A DNA stretch of 63,734 nucleotides from an uncultured Bacillota bacterium (GTDB lineage: Bacteria > Bacillota > Clostridia > Christensenellales > QAND01): positions 1 through 63,734 of the forward strand of contig CAJJKN010000009.1 of assembly GCA_905188085.1 (NCBI GenBank). The letters are read 5' to 3'. Position 1 is the first letter of the stretch; every line of letters begins with the position of its first letter. The position numbers and the translations under genes were made by a program. This document shows positions 25,389 to 33,311 of the stretch, piece by piece. The notes below the pieces were generated by a model. The model worked only from the letters and a program-made list of their open reading frames with translations, was not told the origin of the DNA and searched no databases.

Positions 25389-28300
25389 TCAGCCCGCCTG
25401 CGTTAAATCCTTCAAAAAGGCCATGGTCTGCGTTGTCATCTCTTCCGCCGTTGCCTTAGGCAATTTCAGCAGCAAGCCCGGGCTTTCCCCTTTGGTAAAC
25501 TGCGCCCCCGGCCCAAACCGTTCTGCCGCCTGCATCACTTCCAGCGGCTCTATCTGCGCCTGAACGGCAAATTTCATTCTTGTCTGTCCCTGGCGCACCG
25601 TCACACTCGCCACGCCCGCCTCGTGCGCCAGCGCCCGCAGCAGCGAAATTTCAATCAGCTGATGCGTAGCTTCGGGAATGGGGCCAAACCGGTCTTGCAG
25701 CTCGTTCTCCAAGTCCGCCGCGTCCGCCACAGACGCAATGTTTGCAATTTTGCGATAAACCTGCACCTTCTGTTCTTTGGAAGAAACATATTTTTCCGGC
25801 AAATAAGCCGCCAGCGGAATGTCCACCGTGGTTTCAAACATCGGTTCCACCGTTTCGCCGCGCGCTTGTTTTACCGCGTCTGCCAGCAATTTGCAATAGG
25901 TATCATAGCCCACATTGGCCATGTGTCCATGCTGCTCCGGCCCCAACAGGTTGCCCGCCCCGCGGATCTCCAAATCCCGCATGGCAATGCGGAACCCGCT
26001 GCCAAGGTCGGTAAATTCCTTAATCGCATCCAGCCGCTTTTGCGCCGTTTCGCTGATCTGTTTGTTTGCTTCATACAGCATATAGCAATAGGCCGTCCGC
26101 GTGCTTCTGCCTACCCGGCCCCGCAATTGATACAGCTGCGCCAAGCCCAGATGATCCGCATCCAGCACAATCATCGTGTTGGCCGTCGGAATGTCCACCC
26201 CGTTTTCCACAATCGTAGAACACACCAGCACATCCGCTTCCTGCTCGTAAAATTGCAGCATCGCGCTTTCCAGCTGGGTTTCCGTCATCTGTCCGTGGCC
26301 CATCACAAACCGCGCCTGCGGCACCAGCTGCTGCAATTCGCGCACCAGCCATTCCATTTTCTGCACATGGTTATACAACACATAGACCTGCCCGTCCCTG
26401 GCCAGTTCGCGTTCAATCGCCTCGCGCACAAGCGCCGGGTCATACGGCGCCACATAGGTGTTTACCGGAAAGCGCTGTTCCGGCGGCGTATGAATCACAG
26501 ACATATCGCGAATGCCCACCAGCGACATCTCCATCGTGCGCGGAATGGGTGTCGCCGTCATCGTCAACACATCCACGCTGCGCTTCATATCTTTGATGGT
26601 TTCTTTATGCCCCACGCCAAAGCGCTGTTCTTCATCCACCACCAGCAATCCCAGGTCATGCGGTTTCACGTCCTTTGCCAAAAGCCGATGCGTGCCGATC
26701 AACACATCGATTTTCCCGTCGGCAAATTCCTGTAAAATCTGCTTTTGTTCCCTTTGCGTCCGAAACCGACTCAGCACCTGCACGCGAATGGGATACCCTT
26801 CAAACCGGGCCGCCATCGTCGCATAATGCTGCTGGGCCAAGATCGTCGTCGGCACCAGCACCATCGCTTGTTTGGCATCCATGACGCATTTGAATATCGC
26901 CCGCATCGCCACTTCGGTTTTCCCGTACCCCACGTCTCCGCAAAGCAAACGATCCATAATCTTGCTGGATTCCATATCCCGTTTTATCTCTTCCACGCTT
27001 TGTAGCTGTCCTTCGGTCTCTTCAAAGGAAAACGCCTGTTCAAATTCATTTTGCCAGGCCGTATCCGCGGAAAAAGCATATCCCGTCATCGCCTGGCGGG
27101 CCGCATAGATGGAAACCAGATCCTGTGCCAATTTTTTTACCGAACGGGATACCTTCTTTTTCGCCTTTTCCCATTCTGCGCCGCCCATTTTGTTTACCTT
27201 TGGCGTATCGTCGTTGCCGATATATTTTTGCAGCCGATCCGCCTGGTCTGCCGGAATATACAGTTTGTCGCCGCCCCGATATTCCATCAGCATAAAATCC
27301 TTGGGCTTGCCTTCCACGGTGATGGTGGTCAGGCCTTTATAAATGCCGATGCCGTGCACATCATGTACCGCATAATCCCCCACCTTCAAATCCACTGCCG
27401 GCATGGCCGCCTGCAGCGAGCTTCTCTGTTTTGTGGAGGTTCTTGTGCTCTGCCCACGGAAAATTTCCTGTTCGGACAATACAAGATAATGCTCGTCTGC
27501 CATTTCAAACCCGCAGCCCAGCGGCGCCACCGTCAGCACCGTATGCCCCGCGCCGGGCAGGGTTTCCAGTTTGGTGCTCACCCCGCTGGAAACATCGCGG
27601 TCCAGCAAGGATTGATACAGTGTCTGGCAGCGCTTTTCGTTTTGCAACGCCAGCACGGTTCTATATCCATGCTTGTTTCTCATGGCCAATTCATCCGCCA
27701 GCAAATCAAAACGCCCGTGGAGCGATTGCGCCGGCCGAATGCCGAAAACATAGCTGTCCGCCGTCTGCTGCACGGCCGAACAGGAAAGCGTCAGCACATC
27801 CGGCGGTGCGGTTAGGTTGATATACGGTGCCAGTTGCTCTTCCCATCCCAACGGCGCCAAATCTTTTTCCTTCAGCTCCGTTACCGTAGAGGCAATTTCA
27901 AGATCCGTTGCGTGCGCCGCATCGGACAGCCGAATGGGTTCGTCCAGCATCAGCACGCTGCCCTCCGGCAGATAATCCACCGCCGTATACGCCGGCAAAA
28001 ACAGCGACAATATTTCATAGCTGTTTGTATAGTCGCCCTGGGCTATACAATCGTACAGCTGGCTTAGGTGTTCGGTTTGTTCGTTTTGCTGGGAAAGCGG
28101 CACATTCTTTCTCTTTTTATCCATTGCCAGCAAAGCCTTTTGCGCCTGTTTATGCGTCAGCGGCGTTTCCACCGCCGGTGACAGGGCAAACTGCTGCATC
28201 TCCTCCTGGCTTCGTTGAGAAAGAATATCCAGCTTTCGTATCTGGTCGATTTCATCGCCGAAAAAGTCGATTCTCACCGCCGTGCCGTCCGCACCAAACA

Positions 28301-28871
28301 CGTCCACAATGCCGCCGCGCACGGAAAACTGTCCAGTTTCCTGTACCGATTCGTTGCGCTGATATCCGGCCTGCACCAGTTTTTCCGTCACGCGGTTAAT
28401 TTCAATTCTCTGCCCCTTTTGCAAGGTAAACACATGCTTTTTGAAATCCTCCGGCGGTGACAGCCTGGCTCGCGCCGCGTCCACCCCGGTCACCAGCACA
28501 AACGGCGCACCGGACACCGCCCTGCTCAGCGCCTTGGCCCGCAGGCCCTGCGTCTGTTTGTTTTGCGCCCTGGCACGGCCCAACTGCACGGTGCGCTGCG
28601 GCAGCAGCAAACAATCTTCGCCCAGCGTGGGCTGCAAGGCCGCATACATCTTTTGTGCGGCAAAGTCCCCCGCTGTCACAATCATCACGGATTTTTTCTG
28701 TTTATAAAACAGCGATAAAATAAGCGGCACTTTTGCATTTTCCGGCATGCCAAAAAGAGAGAGTTTTTTCTTCTCCCCCTTCATGCCTGCCATCAGCCGT
28801 TTATAGGCCCCGCTGTCTGTCAGCGGTTTTAGCAACGGTTCTATTTGGGCCCATGCCCGTTTGTCCTGCAT
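25389..28871 (-). CDS. mfd: Transcription-repair coupling factor Mfd
   Basis: 1160 residues. Mfd removes stalled RNA polymerase and recruits UvrA. Visible: the UvrB-like N-terminal domains, the RNAP interaction domain (GDYAVHDVHGIGIYKGL), the SF2 translocase with Walker A GDVGYGKTEVAMRA, DEEQRFG, TATPIPRTMEMSL and QLRGRVGRSTRTAYCYML, and the C-terminal inhibitory domain. It lies 17 bases after pth, in the conserved glmU-pth-mfd order; the small fin gene of Bacillus is missing between pth and mfd. Confidence 0.97.
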   Translation of the reverse strand: MQDKRAWAQIEPLLKPLTDSGAYKRLMAGMKGEKKKLSLFGMPENAKVPLILSLFYKQKKSVMIVTAGDFAAQKMYAALQPTLGEDCLLLPQRTVQLGRARAQNKQTQGLRAKALSRAVSGAPFVLVTGVDAARARLSPPEDFKKHVFTLQKGQRIEINRVTEKLVQAGYQRNESVQETGQFSVRGGIVDVFGADGTAVRIDFFGDEIDQIRKLDILSQRSQEEMQQFALSPAVETPLTHKQAQKALLAMDKKRKNVPLSQQNEQTEHLSQLYDCIAQGDYTNSYEILSLFLPAYTAVDYLPEGSVLMLDEPIRLSDAAHATDLEIASTVTELKEKDLAPLGWEEQLAPYINLTAPPDVLTLSCSAVQQTADSYVFGIRPAQSLHGRFDLLADELAMRNKHGYRTVLALQNEKRCQTLYQSLLDRDVSSGVSTKLETLPGAGHTVLTVAPLGCGFEMADEHYLVLSEQEIFRGQSTRTSTKQRSSLQAAMPAVDLKVGDYAVHDVHGIGIYKGLTTITVEGKPKDFMLMEYRGGDKLYIPADQADRLQKYIGNDDTPKVNKMGGAEWEKAKKKVSRSVKKLAQDLVSIYAARQAMTGYAFSADTAWQNEFEQAFSFEETEGQLQSVEEIKRDMESSKIMDRLLCGDVGYGKTEVAMRAIFKCVMDAKQAMVLVPTTILAQQHYATMAARFEGYPIRVQVLSRFRTQREQKQILQEFADGKIDVLIGTHRLLAKDVKPHDLGLLVVDEEQRFGVGHKETIKDMKRSVDVLTMTATPIPRTMEMSLVGIRDMSVIHTPPEQRFPVNTYVAPYDPALVREAIERELARDGQVYVLYNHVQKMEWLVRELQQLVPQARFVMGHGQMTETQLESAMLQFYEQEADVLVCSTIVENGVDIPTANTMIVLDADHLGLAQLYQLRGRVGRSTRTAYCYMLYEANKQISETAQKRLDAIKEFTDLGSGFRIAMRDLEIRGAGNLLGPEQHGHMANVGYDTYCKLLADAVKQARGETVEPMFETTVDIPLAAYLPEKYVSSKEQKVQVYRKIANIASVADAADLENELQDRFGPIPEATHQLIEISLLRALAHEAGVASVTVRQGQTRMKFAVQAQIEPLEVMQAAERFGPGAQFTKGESPGLLLKLPKATAEEMTTQTMAFLKDLTQAG

Positions 28872-28888
28872 GTTTCCTCCCCGGCGCC

Positions 28889-29452
28889 TTATGCGCCGTT
28901 ATACGCCTGCTGCGCTGCTTCCACGCCGCGCGTCAGCAGCAATTCTGTCGCGGCCGCACCATGCTCAACGCTTGTTAAAAACGCCTTTTCGTCTTCTCCC
29001 TTTGGCACGCCCAAAACATAATCCACCAAGTCCCACTTTGCAGGCGGCGCGCCCACGCCCAGCCGCACTCTCGGGAATCCTCCCTCGCCCAGGTGCGCCA
29101 AAATGCTGCGCATCCCGTTGTGCGTGCCGGCCCCGCCTTTGGCGCGGATTCTGATCGTGCCGCACGGCAAATCTATGTCGTCATACAGCACCAGCAAATC
29201 CGTCAGCGCCGCTTTATAATATGCGGCAAAATCCATCACGCATACCCCGCTGTCGTTCATAAACGTCTGCGGTTTAATCAGCAGCACCTTTTCCGTTCCG
29301 CATTGTGCCTGCCGCACCACGGCGCCCCGCATCTTTTTTTCCGGCAGCGCATTCAGCCGCTTTGCCAATTCATCCAACGCCAAAAAACCGGCATTATGCC
29401 GGGTCTTGGCGTATTTATCTCCCGGGTTTCCCAGGCCAAATACCAATTTCAT
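28889..29452 (-). CDS. pth: Peptidyl-tRNA hydrolase
   Basis: 187 residues, the usual size. Starts MKLVFGLGNPGDKYAKTRHNAGF with the catalytic His of the TRHNAG motif, followed by KPQTFMNDSG, VLYDDIDLPCGTIRIR and GAGTHNGMRSILAHLGEGGFPRVRLG. The enzyme frees peptides from peptidyl-tRNA released by ribosomes. The start lies one base beyond the glmU stop, so the two genes are tightly coupled. Confidence 0.97.
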   Translation of the reverse strand: MKLVFGLGNPGDKYAKTRHNAGFLALDELAKRLNALPEKKMRGAVVRQAQCGTEKVLLIKPQTFMNDSGVCVMDFAAYYKAALTDLLVLYDDIDLPCGTIRIRAKGGAGTHNGMRSILAHLGEGGFPRVRLGVGAPPAKWDLVDYVLGVPKGEDEKAFLTSVEHGAAATELLLTRGVEAAQQAYNGA

Positions 29453-29453
29453 T

Positions 29454-30821
29454 TTATTTCAATTTCCCCTGTTTTCTACGCTCTTCCGCCCAGTGTTCTT
29501 TCACTTCCGCCCGCGCCCTGCCGATGGCCATAGAGCCGGCCGGAATTTCGCTTGTCACGGTTGTGCCTGCTGCCACATAAGCCCCCTCACGCACCGTAAC
29601 CGGCGCCACCAGGTTTACATTGCAGCCGATAAAGCAATGATCTTCCACCGTCGTCCGGTGTTTGATCTTTCCGTCATAGTTCACAAAAATCGTGCCGCAG
29701 GCAATGTTGCATCCGCCGCCGATGTCCGCATCTCCGATATACGCCAGGTGCGGCAATTTGGTGCCGTCGCCCACCGTTGCGTTTTTCACCTCTACAAAAT
29801 CGCCCACTTTGCAGTGGCTGCCCACATGGCTGTTGGGCCGCAGATAGGCAAACGGCCCCACCGTCGTTTCGCTGCCCACCGTGCTTTCCACGATCACGCT
29901 GTTTTGCACTTCGGTATCATCGCCGATTTCGCTGTCCTGAATGCGCGTAGAGCCCGTCAATACACAGCGGCTTCCGATCTTGCTGTTTCCCTTTAAGATA
30001 ACGCCGGGATACAACACCGTATCCTGCCCGATTTCCACCGCTTCTTCAATATACACCTGCGCAGGATCAATCATCGTAACGCCGTTTTGCATGTGCTTTT
30101 TTTTCACCGTTTCCTGGACATATCTTTCCGCCTGCGCCAGTTGCAGCCTGTCGTTTACGCCCATGCACTCTTCCTGGTCTGCCACCACGGCCGTTACCAC
30201 TCTGTTTTTGTTCACCAAATATTCAATGCAGTCCGTCAGATAATATTCATGCTGCGCGTTGTTGCAGGTAAGCTGCGACAGCCCTTCCAACAGTGCTTCA
30301 TTATCAAAGCAATACACAGACGCATTTACTTCTTTTACCTGTCTTTCCTCTTCCGTTGCATCTTTATGCTCCACAATCCTTTTCACATGCCCCTGCGCAT
30401 CGCGCAGCACACGTCCATAGCCGATTGGGTCTTGGGCTATGCTGGTCAACAGCGCCGCGCCATGTTCCGGCGTCTGCGCGATCAGCGTTTCCAGCGTCTG
30501 TTTTTTCAAAACCGGCATGTCGCCCGCCAATACCAGTGTTTTACCCCGGTAGCCCGCAAGATACGGCTCTGCCATCTGCACGGCATGCCCTGTGCCCTTT
30601 TGCTCTTTTTGCTCCACCACTTTGGCCTGCTTTTCCACAAAAGGCTCCACCTTCTCCTTGCCATGGCCCACCACCACGATCGTTTCACAGCCCTCAGGGC
30701 AAACATTCAATACCCTTTGCACCATTTCTATGCCGCATACCTTATGCAGCACCTTCGGGATGCTGCTTTTCATTCTCTTGCCTTCGCCTGCCGCAAGGAT
30801 CACCGCTTTTATCGGTTTCAT
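29454..30821 (-). CDS. glmU: Bifunctional UDP-N-acetylglucosamine pyrophosphorylase / glucosamine-1-P acetyltransferase
   Basis: 455 residues. The N-terminal uridyltransferase starts AVILAAGEGKRMKSSIPKVL and has QKGTGHAV and LAGDMPVL; the C-terminal half is a left-handed beta-helix of hexapeptide repeats (IGSRCVLTGSTRIQDSEIG) with the acetyltransferase residues around RPNSHVGSHCKVGDFVEVKN. It makes UDP-GlcNAc for the cell wall. First gene of glmU-pth-mfd, with its own promoter. The prs gene that follows glmU in Bacillus is found 7 kb away here. Confidence 0.97.
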   Translation of the reverse strand: MKPIKAVILAAGEGKRMKSSIPKVLHKVCGIEMVQRVLNVCPEGCETIVVVGHGKEKVEPFVEKQAKVVEQKEQKGTGHAVQMAEPYLAGYRGKTLVLAGDMPVLKKQTLETLIAQTPEHGAALLTSIAQDPIGYGRVLRDAQGHVKRIVEHKDATEEERQVKEVNASVYCFDNEALLEGLSQLTCNNAQHEYYLTDCIEYLVNKNRVVTAVVADQEECMGVNDRLQLAQAERYVQETVKKKHMQNGVTMIDPAQVYIEEAVEIGQDTVLYPGVILKGNSKIGSRCVLTGSTRIQDSEIGDDTEVQNSVIVESTVGSETTVGPFAYLRPNSHVGSHCKVGDFVEVKNATVGDGTKLPHLAYIGDADIGGGCNIACGTIFVNYDGKIKHRTTVEDHCFIGCNVNLVAPVTVREGAYVAAGTTVTSEIPAGSMAIGRARAEVKEHWAEERRKQGKLK

Positions 30822-30903
30822 GGTCGTTCCTCTTTTCCGATTTTTATAAAATCAAACGCGCTCGTGTTTTGCGTTTTTATGCCCCTTTTCTTTGCATCGT
30901 TTT

Positions 30904-30933
30904 ATTGTATGAAAACACGCAATGCGTTGTCAA
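30904..30933 (-). promoter_or_regulatory. Promoter of glmU-pth-mfd
   Basis: TTGACA (30928-30933), 18-base spacer, TACAAT (30904-30909). The leader is about 75 bases. It diverges from the atp promoter 100 bases away. Confidence 0.72.
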
Positions 30934-31037
30934 GTTTCCGTTCCTTTTCTCTCCTCTTTTCTTTCCTATTATATAGTGGTTTTCCCCGTACGCCGTCCGA
31001 CGGGGTTAAAAATTCTTTTTTCTTCCCAAAAATAGTA

Positions 31038-31066
31038 TTGACATCTTCGTTTAATGGGTGTAATTT
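31038..31066 (+). promoter_or_regulatory. Promoter of the ATP synthase operon
   Basis: Perfect TTGACA (31038-31043), 17-base spacer, TAATTT (31061-31066). It leaves a leader of about 120 bases, which holds two near-identical ten-base words (TGTTACATAC, TGTTGCATAG) of unknown meaning. Confidence 0.75.
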
Positions 31067-31194
31067 TACTTCAGGAAAAACAAAGGTGTTTACCGCAGCT
31101 CGCTATGGACTGTTACATACTGTTGCATAGTAGGATAGGGTAAGCTCCTTTTATTTCATTATGGGTTTTTCAAACCAAACTAAGGAGGTTCGGT

Positions 31195-31461
31195 ATGGAA
31201 ATTACAGTCGCGGGTGTTCTCACCGGTCTTGTCTTCGGCCTGCTGCTGGGCAGTTTCCAATTGTATGCCCTGTGGCGTATGGTGTCGTATCCCTCCTATC
31301 GCTGGCTGTGGTTTATCGGCAAAATGCTGGCGTATGTGGTCGTTTTTACAGGTATGACATTCTGGTCCGTCGGCCATCTGGCCGGGTGTGCCGGTGCATC
31401 GCTGTTTTTGCTGTTTGCCGGCGCAGCCGTGATCTTCACCAAGGCAAAGAGGAGTAATTAA
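31195..31461 (+). CDS. Small AtpI-like membrane protein
   Basis: 88 residues, three hydrophobic segments (about 5-23, 40-58 and 62-80) and a basic end (FTKAKRSN). It starts behind TAAGGAGG and ends two bases before atpB. The position, size and hydropathy match the accessory AtpI/AtpZ-like genes at the head of many atp operons, which help insert subunit c or transport Mg. Sequence similarity alone is too weak for me to name it. Confidence 0.65.
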   Translation: MEITVAGVLTGLVFGLLLGSFQLYALWRMVSYPSYRWLWFIGKMLAYVVVFTGMTFWSVGHLAGCAGASLFLLFAGAAVIFTKAKRSN

Positions 31462-31463
31462 CA

Positions 31464-32291
31464 ATGGAACAAAATGCAACGCCGCAGGCACCCCCTGTGA
31501 AACAGAAAAAATCATTCGGTCAAAAGCTGTTGCGCTTTTTAAAACTCTGTGCGCCTTATCTCATTCTTTGCGCCATATACGGCGTGCTGATGCTTGTCTT
31601 TGGCCCCAAAGAAAGCAACGGCATGGAATTGTCCATCGATGTCGGCAGCGTCACTTTGCCCGGCATCGGCGCTGTCAGCTGGTCTGTCTTTGTGGGCGGC
31701 ATCATCATGTTTTTGTGCATCGTCGTCCTGCTCTGCTTACAGCTGTTCTATTATAAAGGAATGACAGAACGTCCCAAAAAGCTGCAAAACTATCTTCAGC
31801 TTTTTGTTACAACCTTTGATAAACTGGCTACCAACCGTGTAGGCGATGTTATCGGGCGGGAAATCGCCCCGTATCTGTTTGCCTTAACTGTTTATATCGG
31901 CCTGGGCTGCAGCATCGAACTGTTCGGTTTAACCGCCACCACCGCAGATATCAACACCACTTTGGCCTTGGGCATCTGCACGTTTATCATGATCAACTAC
32001 ATTACCATCCGTCATAAAGGCATTAAATATCGCGTTCAGTCCTATTTGAAGCCGATGGCGGCTGTGGCGCCCGTAAAACTGCTGTCCGATCTTGCAGTGC
32101 CGGTTTCCCTGGCCTGCCGGTTGTATGGCAACGTTTTGGCCGGAATGATCGTGATGGAGCTTATCTATTCTGTCACAACCATCCTGATTCCGCCGCTTAT
32201 ATCGCTGTATTTCAATGTGTTCCATACAGCCATACAGGTATATATCTTTGTTTACCTTTCGCTTTCCTATGTAGGCGAAGCGTTGGATTAA
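31464..32291 (+). CDS. atpB: ATP synthase Fo subunit a
   Basis: 275 residues with 5-6 membrane helices. The essential Arg of the ion channel is in SLACRLYGNVLAG, and the last helix reads FNVFHTAIQVYIFVYLSLSYV, both standard for subunit a. The N-terminal 25 residues are polar and basic. It forms the two half-channels beside the c-ring. Second gene of the operon; ATG two bases after the AtpI-like stop. Confidence 0.96.
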   Translation: MEQNATPQAPPVKQKKSFGQKLLRFLKLCAPYLILCAIYGVLMLVFGPKESNGMELSIDVGSVTLPGIGAVSWSVFVGGIIMFLCIVVLLCLQLFYYKGMTERPKKLQNYLQLFVTTFDKLATNRVGDVIGREIAPYLFALTVYIGLGCSIELFGLTATTADINTTLALGICTFIMINYITIRHKGIKYRVQSYLKPMAAVAPVKLLSDLAVPVSLACRLYGNVLAGMIVMELIYSVTTILIPPLISLYFNVFHTAIQVYIFVYLSLSYVGEALD

Positions 32292-32322
32292 GATTTTTGT
32301 TCCTAAAAGGAGGATTTCTATC

Positions 32323-32562
32323 ATGAGTGCAATCGGTTTAATCGCAATTGGCGCCGGTATCGCCGTTTTGGCAGGCCTAGGCGCAGGACTTGGCATGGGC
32401 ATCGCCACCAGCAAGGCCGTAGAGGCCGTGGGGCGCCAGCCCGAAGCGCAGGGCAAAATCAACTCGGTTCTTTTACTGGGCCTGGTTTTGGCCGAATCTA
32501 CCGCCATTTACGGCTTTGTTGTCGCGTTGTTGATCATGTTCGTGTTGGGCGGCAAGGCATAA
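32323..32562 (+). CDS. atpE: ATP synthase Fo subunit c
   Basis: 79 residues forming a two-helix hairpin with the GRQPEA loop. The ion-binding carboxylate is Glu58 in LAESTAIYGF. Ser59, Thr60 and Tyr63 match the sodium-type motif (ESTxxY) of Ilyobacter tartaricus, but the first-helix Gln of that motif is Met25 here (GAGLGMGIA) and its Pro is Ala21. Coupling ion therefore cannot be assigned with confidence. ATG behind AAAAGGAGG. Confidence 0.97.
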   Translation: MSAIGLIAIGAGIAVLAGLGAGLGMGIATSKAVEAVGRQPEAQGKINSVLLLGLVLAESTAIYGFVVALLIMFVLGGKA

Positions 32563-32598
32563 CATTGCCTGCATCCGAAACGGGGAAAGGACTTTCTT

Positions 32599-33081
32599 AT
32601 GAATATTGATCTGTGGAGCATTGGATGGCATATGCTGTCTGTGTTTTTGCTGGCCATCCTGTTTAAGCATTTTCTGTTTAAGCCAGTACGTAGCTTTATG
32701 GAAAAAAATGCCGATAAGGTGATGGAAGATCGTAAACAGCTGGAAATTGTCAAGCAGGAGATCACCATCGAACAAAAGCAGGTAAAGCAGCAAAAAGAAG
32801 AGTTGCGCGCCCATTCTGCCGAAACTTTAACGCGCTCGCAAAAACAGGCCGAAGAGCTTGCCAAAGATGTGTTGGCCACTGCGGAAAAAGAAGCGGATCG
32901 CATTCGCCGCAGGGCCGAAGAAGAAGCTTCCGCTTTGAAAATCAAAGCCATGGAAGATTCCGAAGAGCGCATCGGCTCTCTGTCTGTGGAGCTGGCCAGC
33001 CGCATTTTGGGCCGTGAAATCAAAAAGGAAGACCATGAACACATGGTAGATGCCTTTATCAAAGAGGTAGCAGAACAATGA
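32599..33081 (+). CDS. atpF: ATP synthase Fo subunit b
   Basis: 160 residues: a single N-terminal membrane helix (MLSVFLLAILFKHFLF), then a long charged helix that forms the peripheral stalk, ending ASRILGREIKKEDHEHMVDAFIKEVAEQ, the part that normally binds the delta C-terminal domain. Length is normal. Its TGA overlaps the atpH ATG (ATGA), so the two are translationally coupled. Confidence 0.95.
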   Translation: MNIDLWSIGWHMLSVFLLAILFKHFLFKPVRSFMEKNADKVMEDRKQLEIVKQEITIEQKQVKQQKEELRAHSAETLTRSQKQAEELAKDVLATAEKEADRIRRRAEEEASALKIKAMEDSEERIGSLSVELASRILGREIKKEDHEHMVDAFIKEVAEQ

Positions 33082-33293
33082 AAGGTTATATCCGTACTGC
33101 CTATCCTCTTTCGGAAAGCCAGCTTGCTCGCTTGACGGCTGTGTTTTCCGAAAAACTACATACGCCCATTGATTTTCAGGTGGAATCCGCGCCCGCATTG
33201 CTTTGCGGCTTGGAAGTGACCATCGGCGGGCGTATTTATGAATACAATGTCAAGGATCAGCTGACAGATGCAATGCAGTTGATGACCACTTGA
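33078..33293 (+). CDS. atpH: ATP synthase delta subunit, C-terminal domain only
   Basis: Only 71 residues, against about 175-185 for normal delta. AYPLSESQLARLTAVFSEKL and GLEVTIGGRIYEYNVKDQL align with the C-terminal domain of delta, which binds subunit b. The N-terminal six-helix domain, which normally grips the alpha subunits at the top of F1, is absent. The start is not an artefact of a late codon: the upstream bases code the end of atpF in another frame, with a 4-base overlap, and there is no room for a longer protein. The alpha N-terminus is also atypical. Confidence 0.85.
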   Translation: MKGYIRTAYPLSESQLARLTAVFSEKLHTPIDFQVESAPALLCGLEVTIGGRIYEYNVKDQLTDAMQLMTT

Positions 33294-33311
33294 TAAGGCA
33301 GGTGAATTGCT

